Source: Cucumis sativus (lineage: Eukaryota > Streptophyta > Magnoliopsida > Cucurbitales > Cucurbitaceae). Taken from it: a stretch of DNA of 64,000 nt. Of this stretch, positions 1 through 13,946 are shown one piece after another. Under the pieces are notes generated by a model. The model was not told where the DNA came from. It saw nothing but the letters and a program-made list of their open reading frames with translations, and did no database searches. Location: NCBI RefSeq assembly GCF_000004075.3, contig NC_026660.2, positions 25,051,498 through 25,115,497 of the forward strand, written 5' to 3'. The position numbers and the translations under genes were made by a program. How positions within the stretch are numbered: position 1 is the stretch's first letter; every line of letters starts with the position of its first letter.

Positions 1-1742
1 CTGTCCAGTTCAACTTCTGTTTCATCTCAATCTTGCTCAGCTGTACTTATGACATTCATCAAAAAATGAGAACCTCTTCTCTTAACTTAATGTGGAGCCA
101 CAAAAGACATTTATCTTATTGGTGATAAGCTTATATCATTATTAATTGATTTATGGTTCCTCTTTTGCAGTTTGCTCAGAATGCTTCATCCAATTTAACC
201 AGTCTAGCAGAGTACCTTGGTACTCAAATACTGGACCATGTTCCTGAGAGTGCCAATCGTCTTTCTGAAGATATGGTTAAATGCATTTCAGCCATATACT
301 GCAAACTTTCAGATCCTCCTTCAACACATCATGGTCTTTCCTCTCCAGTTTCATCGTCTTCGCCAATCAGCGCATTCTCTCCTCAAGATCAGTTTGACAT
401 GTTGAGCCCCGGGTTCAAGAACAATCCATCATTTGATATACGGTTGGATAATCCTTTTCATGTGGAAGGTCTTAAAGAGTTCAGTGGCCCGTACAGCACA
501 ATGGTTGAAGTGCCATGGATTTATAGGGATAGTCAGAAACTGATCGAAATCGAACACTTGTTACAAGATTTCAGGTAAGCAACATGTGGATGGATGTTCA
601 TTTGTCATATTACTAGAAGATTTTGTTTGTATGGAATGTGATTGCTTAGGCATCTTATGTCTACTGGTTATACTTATACGTTGTCAGGTCACTTATATCC
701 AAGTTAGAGGAAGTCGATCCGAGGAAGTTAAATCATGAGGAAAAGCTAGCATTCTGGACCAACGTACATAATTCCCTGATGATGCATGTAATGATTTTTC
801 ATAACTGTAAACGGTTGGAATTCTTTGTCTCTTTAGTTCTTCTAAGACAAGCAGACTAATGATATGTACTTTGCTTTTCTGAAAGGCATACTTGGCTTAT
901 GGTATACCACAAAACAATATGAAGAAGGTGTTTGTTCTCTTGAAGGTACTACAAATCTTGTTGATACAGTACAATTTGTAAATTCTGTATGATTATCATG
1001 ATCTTACTTCTGCCTCCATTCAGGCTGCATATAACATAGGAGGTCAAACAATCAGTGTTGACACCATACAAAGTTCAATACTTGGGTGCCGAGTGCCTCG
1101 GCCTGGACAGGTATGCCATAGGGGAAAAATAAGAGTCGTCACGAACAAAGATGCAGATATAGTTTCTTAGTCTCTATGATCAATATAAAGAGATTAGTTT
1201 CTTCTGTTTGCAGTGGCTCTCTCTTCTTATTCCCTCGAAGTCGAAACTGAAAAACGGAGATAAACGACTAGCCTACAAAATCCACCAGTCAGAACCCCTT
1301 TTACATTTTGCACTTTGTACAGGCTGCCACTCGGATCCTGCGGTATTGAAAAACATCTTTGAAAAGTTTGTTGTTTTGTTTCTTACACGAACGAACCATA
1401 CGTGGTCTTGTATTCTAACTAAACTTTCCCATCTTCCAGGTTCGTGTTTACACTCCCAAAACAGTTCTGCAGGAGCTAGAGACAGCAAAAGAAGAATACA
1501 TTCGAGCCACATTCGGCATACGCAAGGACAAAAAAGTTGTTTTACCGAAGATCGTTGAGTCATTTGCAAAAGAATCAAGATTGTGCACAGCTGGTATGAT
1601 GGAAATGATCCAAAAGTCTTTGCCTGAATCTCTAAGAAGAAGTGTTTTGAAATGTCAAAACGGGAAGTCCCGTAAGAACATTGAGTGGATATCGCACAAC
1701 TTCACTTTTCGGTATTTAATATCTAGGGAAATGGTGAAGTGA
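1..1742 (+). CDS. DUF547 / MIP1-type protein, C-terminal part (5' end off window)
   Basis: Partial gene. Exons: probably 1-42, then 171-574, 688-787, 886-945, 1024-1110, 1214-1342 and 1440-1742 (TGA). All junctions are GT-AG and the frame is continuous. The DUF547 core starts in the second exon (VPWIYRDSQKLIEIEHLL) and continues with KLAFWTNVHNSLMMH, AYNIGGQTI and LHFALCTGCHSDPAV. The protein ends FRYLISREMVK. In full-length relatives an N-terminal coiled-coil region annotated as 'ternary complex factor MIP1 leucine zipper' precedes this domain; it should lie left of the window. Biochemical function of DUF547 is not established in most plants. The 1-42 exon is less certain, because it rests only on an open frame and a GT at phase 0. 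Confidence 0.9.
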
Positions 1743-4700
1743 AACAGCTGCTGCCCAAATGCAACTCTCCTCGAATGGTGTAGAAAAAATGGAAGGGTTA
1801 CATATTTTCTTCCTTCTGTACATAGAAGTTCACTAAACCAGGTTGGGCGAAGAGCAGCATAAGGCAGCATCCTGAGGCATTCCACCTTTTGGATTTTGTT
1901 ATCTTAAAGTTGTGTATGTGATTGTTGTTACCATCTACATTTCAAATTTTTTGTTGTAAATAAATTTAAGTTTGAAGATCAGTTCATTTCTGATAAAATC
2001 CTTAGTATAGATCAGTTCATTGGTTCAGATGTTCAATTTCAATTCCAAAAGACCCATGTCAAGGAAGAAAGTACGGCGCAGAAAATGAACAAACCATGTT
2101 ACCACCGTATCAATCTGTTTCCTTATCAAATCTCGAATCTTTTCACAATATCAAACTAAAAACCTGCTTCAAAATGCTTAATACAATAATTACTTAATCA
2201 ACTTCTAATTGTGTCTTTACCATAGTTATTGTGATTAATGTCATAATCAATTTTTTTAAAAAAAAGTTCAAGACAGGATGTGGGAAAAAGTGAACTAATA
2301 AAATGTCTTAACTAAGCCCAAATTTGTTAACATGGTTTGGTTTAGCTTGTGTATGTATTGAGAAGTTTATCGGACCTGCAGTCCTAGTTGAACCCAATTC
2401 CGATCCATATTTGTAAATCGGAGCCCAATTTCTCTCTATATTGGGCCTGCCATCCGGTTAAGCCCAAATTTGAGTCAGTAGTGGGCCTTGGAAACATGAT
2501 TTTGGGGTTGAATTTGCAAGTGAATGGCACTCCATTATTTGAGAGGATTTATTTAAAATTAAGAAAGTAGAAGTTTTGTGAAAAAAATTATTTGTTTTGG
2601 TTTAAAATACAAGTGTTTAGTTTTTTTTTTAAAAGCATAATTTATAAAATATAAAATAAAAGATTATTAAACGACTTTTAAATTTTAATTTTCCTTAATC
2701 CACTTGCAAATTTCAATAATTGATTTATTCAATTTAGATACATTATGTTAACTATAGTTACTATATATAATGTAGTTTTTAGCTACTTTCTTTCTTAATG
2801 TTCACTACTTCAATATAACTAATACTAAACCTCTAGCTATTTGGTTGTTTCTTTTACTCAAAAGCAATATACAAGATTGAAATTTATTAAACATTTTCTT
2901 TGGTAGAATAAATAAAGAGGAGAAAAAGGGTATATTGTAAATGTATATTCATATTTGGGGTTTGTTCAATAATAAAATAGCATAGGATTCCAATTGGATA
3001 AGGATATTATCATCTTCATTTCTTCCTTGAGATTCAATTTAGATAAACATTACAACCATCAACAAAGGTTGTTGTTACTCAAGTAAAATATTTGACTTAC
3101 AACTTTTGTTCTTGGCCAAAATAACAATAATAATAATCCAAACTCCTAATTTGGCAACCAATTTTAATAATTGGATTCAACAATAAACAAAGTTTTGTTT
3201 TACAAGCAACTATTCTACCAAAAAAATAATTGGATAAACCATAACTTTTTTACTATATCTTTCTTTCTAACTAAGTAATGATGATAGAAATTAGAAGTTT
3301 GTATCTCTCTTACTCTAAATGGATTAGATAAGTAAATTTTAAGAATAATACAAATTGGGAAAATAGTTTATTTTTTAATAGAAAAAGTAAAACAACGATT
3401 GGAAATAATATGCCTATTATTTTGTGTTAATAATACAAAACTTGATATTGCTTTTCAAAGCACATCCCATCAACATGGGACTATATTCTTTTATTCTCTC
3501 TCTCTTTTTCTTCTTCTTTTTTTGTTCTTTTCCAAATTAAATCTTGAAATTTAAGTAGCATACTTTTAATAAAAAAATTGTAAAAAATAGTCAATTGGAT
3601 AAAATATTACAAACAAAGTATAATGAATTTTTGTGTTCGAGAAAGGGTGAATAATTTGTTTTCTTATTATTGTTATTTAAAAAAAAACCCTTTTAATATT
3701 TGTAATTCATCTTAAATTTTATTTATTAATTAAGATTTAACTAGTGGATGATTATGATTGAATGAGACTAATTTATACTTATGAATATTGTTTTTCTTTT
3801 CTTTTGATAATTTCATTTCTCTCTCTCGTTAAGAGTACATATGAGTGATTTTCATAGTTAAATTTGAATATGTATATGTGATTTAATTTTGTTGGTTTTA
3901 TCCGTTTAGTGTCATTCAATATAGAAATATTGAAAGGGTAATTTTTAAATCTAAAAGTGATTTTAGTGAATCACTCCAAAAATGTCTTATATAAACCTCA
4001 ATTTTTTTAATTCTATACATATAAGAAAAAAAGGTTTGTGTTGGTGAAAATAACATAAATTCATATTTCGCTAATTAAAACGATCCTTTCAGGTGTCTCA
4101 AATTCAACATTATTCAGTACAAAATTACAAAAGAAAGTAGAAATTAGATTCAAGTTTATCAATTAAGTATGGTTTGATTTTCCTATCTATTTGAGTATAA
4201 ATTGTTGCAATTTTTTTCTTCAAAAAAGAACTATCAAAAGTAACCCAGTAATTACTTTTTCTTGGAAGATTTTGTTTTTCTTTAATTTTCTTTTTAAAGA
4301 CAGAAACAAAAACATAAACTTCTCGTATAAATAATTAATATTTACTTAAAATTATTGTGAGAATAAAACAAAAAAGAAGAAAAGGAAGCAGTAATTTAGG
4401 TGAGGCATAGGTGAATAGATTTCATATAATTTTTTTTTTAATCGATGGGAGATATTATAAAATTAGTAAAGGGAATCTTAGAAATGAAGAATGATTTGTT
4501 AGATAGATTAAAATGATGTATGAAATGGAAGGGTACAATTAGTGTTAGAGGAAAGAAGAAAAATTGCTAAAATTGGGAATAATATAAGCTGGATCATTGC
4601 CTTTTTTTTTCTTCTTTCTTTATTATTGTTATTTTATAAAACTTTTGTTCCTTTTTCCTTTATTTCATAAAATTCCAAAGAACAGTGCTGCAATACCCAT

Positions 4701-7700
4701 TTAATTGCAAAACACACAGATGAATGTAATATATATATATTATTATAGATCCATCCAAAATTGAATTTGGGTGGTGGGAAATGTTTGCATCCAATGTGTG
4801 AGGTATGAGCACTGCCATCCACAAACCATTGCTTTAATTGTTTATAGTGAATTAATATGGGATCATTTTATATTTTGTATTTGTTTCTTTGTTTTATTAT
4901 AAAGGAAAAAAATAAATTACTGAAAAGAAAAACAAATTGGACAATATACATAGACTTCATAATTGATTTCTTTTTTTGAATGGTAAATAGTTTTTTTATT
5001 ATTATTTTTGAAAAAATTCCTAAAAAGTGTTATTGGAAATATTATTTAAAGAAAACTATTGGTATACAGACTACTAAAAATATTTTTCTATCAAATATAT
5101 TAAAATTAACTTTTATAGTTAAAATATAAAATAAAACGATTTTAAAATAAATTGCAAATCTAAGTATTACATTCAAAATATTTTCATTATATAACAATAT
5201 TTTAAAAATATTATTTTGCTACTTTTTAAAAGAAGGGTAAGGCTTCATCAAATAATCATTTCAAAATTTATAGTAGCTCCATTTTATTTATTTTACATTG
5301 GATTTAATATAAATGAAAAAAGGTAGCATTTTAGTGAAAAAAATGCATATAAATTAAGGGTAACATTTGATGCATTATATACTTTCAATTAATTATTGTA
5401 ACTGTACATCATTTTTCTAATATTAGCCGGAATTTGAAACTAAATAACTTACAAGGATAATTTGAATGTAGAAAAAAAATGTATATAATTATAAAGGAAA
5501 ACATAGATTATGTAGAAATAAAAGAGTATATAATAAAATTTAATGAATGTATTCCCCATGCCATGCCAAAGCACACCAAAACAAACAATGGTACAATGCC
5601 ACTGTTTCACCAACGCATAACCCACTCTGAATCATTACATTTCCACCCATCCTCAAATTCCCAAATATTCAATAAATGTTTTTCTTCCTTTTTATTAATT
5701 TAAATATTACCATCATTTTATTTACCAATCATTAAATCAAATTCTCATATTACACACCTACATTTTATATCATATCGTTGATTATGATGCCTTTTTCTTT
5801 AAAATTTATAAAATAAATTTTATTATATTTTCGTAAATTTTTATACAATATAACAAAAAATTTGATATATATTGAAGTAAGGACAATGAAAAAACAAAAA
5901 ACACATTTTTTTTTATATCATATTTACGGGAGCAAAGCCAATAAGCCTAAATAATTTAAAAGAAAATTTTAAAAAACATAAAAAATATAAATATATTAAA
6001 TTGATTGAAAATAAAGCACGTGGAAATGCTTAGGAGACAAGCATCACCAACTTGCACATAATTAATGATAGGTCAAGTCAATGTCAAGTTGACCGTATAT
6101 TCATTTTTCCCTTCCTAATTATTATCATTATTATTGTTTTCGTTATATAACATATATAGTCTTTCCTATTATTATATATTATATCTATATTCTTTCAACA
6201 CATAGAGAATCCTAGGAATTAATTATTAAACCAAAATTTAACTCCTCCTTCAATTATTCCTTACTTTATTACGTTTAAAATTTTGTGGTTTTTTTCAACA
6301 ATAATAAAAAAATACAATTTGATCAAATTTTGTTTTAGAGTTTGGAATGAATTTTCAAGTAGCAACGGACAAAAAAGAAAAAAGAAAAAGCTAATTGGTT
6401 TTCTTTTTCTAAAAAAGCAGAGTTTACAAGTTTACGGTAAAAATCAATTAAGTTGAAAATTTTGAAATCGTTGGATGATAAAAAATTATATTAAATAATT
6501 GATATTTTAAGTTGAATATTAGGAGCGTAACGTACCTTTTAACATTGTTTTTATTAATTGGGGGTACGAAAACCCAGATTTAGTAAAATTTTAGTTGGAG
6601 TAATCACCAATTTAATTTTGAAAACATAAATTAGGAAAGATTTTTTGGTTAAATAAATGTGTATGTATGTATATAATAATAAAGAATATTGAATACTAAA
6701 TGAAGGGATTTTGTGATATAGGAAACTACTGATTTACCCTTATGTATGCCACAAATATTGGGTTCCACTTCCGTCTACAGCTGTCTTCTGACTGTACATC
6801 AATTCTGCCTAATCTACCCAATGTATTATTAATTAACTTTTTACTTTTTCTTCAGAAAAAAATATTCCACCAGATAAATTTCTAAACATCAAAAAGTGTT
6901 CTTTTTTCGTATAAGTGGAATCGAAATGATATTATCACTCATTTGGTTGTTTTCGGGGATGATCATGTAAACACATATGTAATTTAAGATGTACTCAATT
7001 GTTGTTTTATAGTTTGATAAAGTTTGCTTATACATATTATCTTATTTAATCACTGTAGGCTTTTTTGTCACATTCTACGATTATAGTCTTTGTTTTTATG
7101 TATATACATGTAATATTTTCAAAGTTTAACTTCTATTTGGCTTCACTTTACAATATTCATAAGGGGAGGCATAGTTAGATGTAGACTATAATGTGATTAA
7201 TATATATTACCTTTTTATATGTATAGATAGCATGATGTGATATATTTTTTAAGTGCAGTGAAAGGGAATTGTTCAAATGGGTTTTATATATTCCTTAACC
7301 ATTATATATGGTAGCTATATAGTTGAAGTAAACCATATATATTCCTTAAGGCTTAAACCATAAAACCCCAATTCTTCCAATCACCCTCAATCTCAATCCA
7401 CCATAAAGACAAAACCTTTTAGAAAAAAACCCATAATTTAATGAGAATGGTTGTGAATATAAATATGAATACAAATATCCAAGTTGAGTTCCATGACTGG
7501 TCCACAGCCATCTCTTCTTCCCACAAGATCACAAATCATTTGTGTCCAAAATGGCAAAATTTTCAAGAAAGTTCAAAAGGTAATTTTATGAGAGAGCCAT
7601 GACCTTAGTTAAAACCCTATATAAATTACATAAAGAAGAGGGAAGCAAATGGACCCAAATTCCCAAATCCCAACAAATAAGCCAACCATGTAAAGATAAT

Positions 7701-10289
7701 ATTGCCAACTCGCATATTCTTAATATTAATGAACCAATTGTGTCCTTTCACTTTCTTCTTCCAATAATATATATCCTTCACTCCTCATTACCCTTCTTCC
7801 TTTATCCATTCCAAACCTTTCTTTCTTTTCTCAAACATTAATCAAATTGTTGTCAAACTTTGTTTCAGCTTGTATTTAGTTTTAGAGAGTTTAATTCTAA
7901 CTTGGAGGTTGAAAGAGGTTAATGGAATATTTAACGACACATGCAAATTAGAGATGAAGTGATATTTTTAGTGACGGTTACATGAATAATGCATTAGAAT
8001 CGTCTACCATTAAAGTGCGAAACACTATCTTAAAACAATTGCCACGTAATTCACATGTTAAACAAGAAGAAGAGGAATTTGTCTAACTTACCAATGTGAT
8101 GATCAATACACGATGAAAAACTCTCTTGAGAGACGCATTTAAAACATATTTTTCTTAAATTTAAGAAAAGAAACTAGAAATGAACAAAACATTTCAAGGA
8201 TAAAGTTATTTTTGTTCATATTTAATAGTCAAGACAATTTAAGATGATGAGCTCGAACAATCACATGTTATTTGTGGGTAAAAAAAAAATACAACTTTAC
8301 AATCCTTACCTACCAAATCAAAGATTGTCTCCTTTTTCAAAATGGATACAATTTTACAATTACACCTAACGAATTATACATAGAATAAATAAAAGCAAAG
8401 ACCACTTTTCCAAATTCCTTTTGTTTTCTGGAAGTTAGAAGATTACCAAAAACGGGATTCAATAATTCCTAAGCATAAGACCTAAATTATTTTTTACGGA
8501 TTATAGTAAATGACATGCTTATTTTTCCAATAATAGTCTATGATATATATGGAAAACAATAATCTACTCAAATACAATACCTATTTCTGTTTAAAAAATA
8601 CAATAATGAAATACTTGAGCTAAATCTACTTTTGACAATTTAGACATATATTTAACCCTCCTTCAAAAAGACAGTGCTTTCTTTATTTCTAATTTCCGAA
8701 TTAGAAGACTTTCTAAATGATGTTTACATTAATTAATTACTGTAATTTTATCTAAAAAGTGCACATTAGAAGGAAGTTTCCCCGAAATGACTGTGGAGTA
8801 AATTACAAAATTGCTTACTGTCTCCAATATATGAGCATGGTTGAGAATTAAAACAGGATAACTTTAATTAATTATTCAACATCGACTAATCAGATTATTA
8901 TTATTATAAATTACATTTAGTTGCAATTGTCAAATAATGCAAACATCTTATGCATAACCCCACTTTCATACATTTTGCTTAGTTTGACTTTATTAATTTT
9001 GATCTTATATTGTTATTCAAGCAAATTATTATTTTATTAATCGGAGTGCTTTGGAAATGTTTATGACTAAGAAATTATTTACTAAATACATATTTATATA
9101 TTTTATATAAAGTAGGAATGATTAAACTACCAACGTGTGTTTAAGGTGGCATATTAGTTTGATTATAATGTGAAAGTGATATAATTAGTTATTTTGATTT
9201 GATTTTTGTTACAGATTAGTTTATAGTGTATAAAAATAAATAAACTAATGATTTTTCAAAAAAAAATTGTATAAATTAGAACACAAAATTTAGAGGAATG
9301 GTAATTATATTTAAATGTAAACTAATGAAGATTTAATAGTCGGTGCAAGTTGGTATTTGTTGCCTAAAAAAGTCAAGACGTGAATATCAACATCCAACTT
9401 CATTCATATATGTTTGTTAACACTTTTTAATACACTATACAAGAACTCTACTATAATAGTTCAAATTTTAAATATTTTATTAAAAACCAAAAAAACTTGT
9501 TTAGGAGATTGAAACCTTATGTTTTCATCTCTTCACTTAATAACATATTGAATCTCTAATTTTAAAAAAATATAATTAATTGTTTAGTGAACATGATTCA
9601 TATGGTTAGACATGTCATGAATCAATATTAAAAGATTCTACCCATGAATTTTGTAGTCAAGGTATCAAGTACTACATCTTCCAATAAGATTGTGAAACTT
9701 TTTTTAGTGAATAAAGAAATACATGGTAAAGTTCTAGGAACTGTTTGAGCATATAGTTGAAAAAATGATTTAGTAGACTTTCATTCCTTTGTTATCTTTT
9801 ACTTATAACTTATTGACATTTTTCTTCTTGTTAATGTGATGGTACTTCATTTAAATCCATAAAGTATTTATTCCTACCACTATAGAGTGACAAACACATC
9901 AACTTTTTTGTTTTAGATAGTAATTTGGGTTTATCTATTGAGTCAATTTTGGACATAGAGTTTCCATAATGTATATATATTTTATAAGAAATGGGGGTAA
10001 AATTGTAAGATCAACCTCCAAAAGGTGTCATCAAAATATGTGAAGTCTCATCAAAGATAAATGAGATGGACTAATCTACATTTATCTTTTTCATTTGTGG
10101 GATGCCCTATTCTGCTAGTGCTACTTTTAAAATAATAATAAACAGGTCCAAATGTCCAATTGTTTTGTTTTTGTTTTTTGTCTTCTTTTTTTTTTTTTTA
10201 AAGAAAAAACAAATAAAAAAACCTAAACCACGAAGCCCCTGTTTTCCGTTATTTACACAACAAGCCCATCACATTTTCCAAAAAGGACC
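1743..10289. other. AT-rich intergenic region, no gene recognised
   Basis: About 8.5 kb. The first couple of hundred bases are presumably the 3' UTR of the DUF547 gene. Beyond that there are only short chance ORFs in very AT-rich DNA. Around 2385-2480 there are several GGGCC/GCCCAA motifs of the kind seen in plant promoters, but no gene follows. Around 7278-7368 an imperfect inverted repeat (arms of 9 bases, GGGTTTTAT and ATAAAACCC) encloses two copies of ATATTCCTTAA. No tRNA, rRNA or transposase-like protein was seen. Confidence 0.7.
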
Positions 10290-10754
10290 CTACTCGGGGA
10301 TCGCCATCAAATTCGCCGCGAACTTTTTTCTTCCACCGGCGCCACCACGGCCGGCCGCCACTCGTTTACGAGTCTTCAGTTCCTCAACCGTAAAAACCAC
10401 CGGAGACACCGATCTCCGTCGGTGGCCACATTTATCTCCCCCGCTACATTTCATTAGCGCAGAGTTGGCCTTGACAGCCAATGCCGCCATTTCTTCAGCC
10501 TGAAGCGGCTGCTTCAGCCTATTCAATGGCAGCGCAAAATACAGCTGTCCAAGTTGAAGCTCCTCGTCGTCGTTAATGGCTGACAAAGCATCGTCGAAAT
10601 CCATTTCGTCGGAGTTACATATGAAGCAGGACGGGTTCTTTTGAAGAACGTACGAAACTTTAACCGGATACGAAAATTCCTGCAGACTTCCGTCGTGAAG
10701 GATCAATTTAGCAGTGGCAACGGCAGTAGATTCCGAAGAACTGCAAATACCCAT
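10290..10754 (-). CDS. PADRE (DUF4228) domain protein
   Basis: Single-exon gene of 154 aa. The N-terminus MGICSSSES has Gly2 and Cys4, typical of N-myristoylated and palmitoylated proteins, so plasma-membrane attachment is likely. Next come the family features: a beta-rich start (KLILHDGSLQEFSYPVKVSYVL), then NPSCFICNSDEMDFDD, then the LQLGQLYFALPLNRL block, and a helix rich in Ala/Leu (EEMAALAVKANSAL). The C-terminus is basic (RKRVAAGRGG). PADRE proteins in Arabidopsis respond to pathogens and abiotic stress; their molecular activity is unknown. A TATA box lies about 95 bases upstream of the ATG. The coding region is clearly more GC-rich than its surroundings. Confidence 0.93.
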   Translation of the reverse strand: MGICSSSESTAVATAKLILHDGSLQEFSYPVKVSYVLQKNPSCFICNSDEMDFDDALSAINDDEELQLGQLYFALPLNRLKQPLQAEEMAALAVKANSALMKCSGGDKCGHRRRSVSPVVFTVEELKTRKRVAAGRGGAGGRKKFAANLMAIPE

Positions 10755-10847
10755 TAACGGCGGCGAGGCACGGCAGAGGTAATTAGAGAGAACACAACGG
10801 GTGGCGGAATTGGAGGCGTTAGGGATTAGAGGACGCGTTGGTGGTTC

Positions 10848-10858
10848 TTTATATATAA
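10848..10858 (-). promoter_or_regulatory. TATA box of the PADRE gene
   Basis: On the minus strand the sequence reads TTATATATAAA, 94-104 bases upstream of the start codon at 10754. This fits a transcription start some 60-70 bases before the ATG. Confidence 0.65.
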
Positions 10859-12093
10859 GGAAGGTGGGGGCCTACACTTTTCTTTCCAAACAGCGTGTGC
10901 CACGTAGGATTTGGAAAATAGTGATGTGGACCCGATTTATTTTTGTTTTTAATTAAGAGTGGGGACTGCCAGGCTGTGAGTCGGTCGTGACAGGTTGGAA
11001 GGGATTTGCGTTGTGTACTTTCAATAATGACCCTACTCATCATATTTACTACCTACCCACGTCAATTATTCATCTTCTCGAGGTAAAATTTCTACGTTTT
11101 ACTTGAAAGCTAACCGTTTAAATTCTATTTTAGTTTTCTTTTTTTACAAAAAAAATTACTTTTACTTCAGTTAAAAGAGGTTTTTAATTTCTACTTTCAT
11201 TTAAATTTGTTATGTACTTCAACAAGTAAGAGTTACTTTTTACTTAATATTTGTTTCACCTTTATTTTGTACAAATTAGTTTCTATTTCTTTTATACTCT
11301 GGTATGATTTGGTAAAATAATAACTATGCAGAACTTATTAGTTGAAAATGTTTATTAATTTGATTATTAATAGTTTAAATTCAGCTTAAAATTTTATCAG
11401 TAACCATATAATTATCAACTATAACACTTTCATTAGTTTTGAACTGTTATATTTTAGCTAGTAGCTTGTTCCATTAGTTAGTTTAGGTGAGTTATGGTGC
11501 AAATCAAATATAGATGATAAAACAATAATAAAATTTAAAAAAGTGGACATAAGTGATAATTTATATGTATATATAGTTTTGCCCTTGATAGTTCATATAT
11601 GTCAAAAGTTAAAACGTGGGATATTGAAAAATGTTTAGATATAAATACCTGTGAAAATAAATGCCAACCTGACTATAATAATAAACTATCTTCTAAAACA
11701 ACATGGTACAATCCTAATATAAAAACAACTTGCAACCATAAATCTAAAGAGAAATTAAATTGATCAAAGGAAACGTACTTCAACAAGCACATAATACTAT
11801 ATTAAAATGTCTCCAGTTTTGAATTTCTTCCACACTTCATCATACTAGAAAAAAAAAAAAATATTACTACACCTTACTTTAACTTTTGAATCTCTACTCA
11901 TGATTAAGAGTTCATTTGGTAATGTTTAATAAATTATTTCATTAAATGTGTTTAGCATCCATTTTTTAAATAACATAATTTTAGGATAATGAGAAACACA
12001 TGCATTTTTATTACTAATTAAAATAAATGTGAACATATACCTACACCATTTTTTAACCTAAATATTTAACTATAACTATAAGTTGACGCACAA

Positions 12094-12102
<9 letters not shown>

Positions 12103-12128
<26 letters not shown>
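12103..12128. repeat. (AT)13 microsatellite
   Basis: Uninterrupted AT dinucleotide tract in the intergenic region. Confidence 0.95.
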
Positions 12129-13918
12129 CATGCCGTCTCAAAACGTTTGAAAGTTGAATATATTATATTTGTAACAATATTTAGAAATTTGACCAATTTT
12201 CGAAAAAGGATAGAATATTACCTTTTCTACTTTGAAAAAAGCAATATAGAGAAATATTTATTACATAAAGTTATAATTGAATTTCAAACTTACATGAAAC
12301 CAAGGAAAACAAGAAAAAGAAGGAAGAAAACCACACACAAAAATTTCAAAGATTAAAAAAAAAAAAACCTAAGCACGAATGTCATTAATATTCCATGAGA
12401 TACAGAAATTAAAAAAGAATATACATTCCTCATTTTTCTTCTATTATTCTAATTAATTATATAGAATGAGAAACTCCAATATATGGTATTTGAAAAATTG
12501 GTCAAAACATAATTAAAAAAAAAAAAAAGGCCTTTAAACAGGTCAACTTAAATACAATTGAAATAGTTAAAATAATGAATACATTCCATATTTGAATTGG
12601 TTATGTATATAAAGCATAAATGAAGGCAGAAAAAAGAATCTTTAATTTTTTTAAAAAAAAGAGATGCTAAATTGGTAATTGATTGAATAAACCCCAGATT
12701 AGGAAAATCATTAGAGTAGGGGTAGTGATTGAAAAAAGATTTAGAGCTTAATCAAATGATTGACATCATGAATATCAAAGAGAAAAAAAAAGCACGTGAA
12801 AAAAATGACCTCGGAATCTACAAAACAAGGAGCTCCAACAATCCGACAAACAATGGCGAGACCTTATCTGATTTTGCTGGGCCGAACCCCAACTTTGCTC
12901 AGCCCACCGGCCCACCGGCCCCCTTTCTTTTTTCTTTTTTAATATATCTATATATATTATGATTTATTCATCTTTTCATAACTATTTTTATTAGAATATC
13001 ATCACCTTGACCACCATTAGCTGGTAAAATACCAAACATCCATAGAAAATAAAATTTGGTAGGCCTTTAATTTCCATTTTCCACCTACAACTTTGATTGT
13101 TTATAGAATCTTATTGTATATGATTAGATAATTATTCTTAGTTAATAATGTTTTTTGCATACGTCATGAAATAGTTCAAAATAGTTAAGATTGCTATTTT
13201 TGGCCTAATTTTCTTTTTTATCCATACAAGGAACTTCTGATCTATTGCACATAGATCTCAATTATTTAGATATATATATATATACATTGTCTTTAAAAGT
13301 TGGGTTTGTTCCCTTTTGCTAATTTTAACTAATTAAATATTTATTGATGAACACTAAATCATAGTTAAAATATTAAATAATTGAATGAAACAAACAATTG
13401 GATTTCCCTTCTTCAAACCAATTCCTTCCTAGAAGCTTCTCTCAAAATCCTCCCTCAATAAAACCCCTAAATCCCACTCATCAATAATGAGATACATCAA
13501 ACCCACCACAATACATTGCAAAATTATTACTTATTTATTTCATTTTTGGTACCAAATTAATGACCCTACAAAAGAAAGAAAAGGAAAAAAAAGGTATACT
13601 ACTTTTTTTTTGGTTCTCTAAATTTTCTTTTGTCACTTTCTTCCAACTTGGGGCTTCCAAACCTAAAAAAAGGATTCATTTAAAAGAAAACCCCCTTTTG
13701 TGTTTTAAATATAAATCTCAATTATTATATATGGTTGTGAAAATGTTGATAAAGGATTTTAATTAAGCCCTTCACATGCTATATGTATATATAATTTTTA
13801 TTTTGATGTGTTATGAATATGATATGGATAAATGATGAAAAGGGCAGAAATTTGCTGGCATAACAAATGCTATACCTCACCAACCAGGCACACACTAACT
13901 TTACAATATTACTATAGT

Positions 13919-13946
13919 GGGGGGGGGGGGGGGGGGGGGGGGGGGG
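13919..13946 (+). repeat. 28-base poly-G tract
   Basis: An uninterrupted run of 28 G follows CTATAGT and precedes CTTATTAG. The minus-strand poly-proline ORF across it is an artefact of the homopolymer. Confidence 0.9.

Noticed and set aside
7551-7583. ATG followed by ten codons and a GT donor, looking like a first exon
   Set aside because: No downstream exon could be joined in frame to anything protein-like.
10102-10503. Plus-strand 133-codon ORF overlapping the PADRE gene
   Set aside because: It is the antisense shadow of the PADRE coding region plus a poly-T tract.
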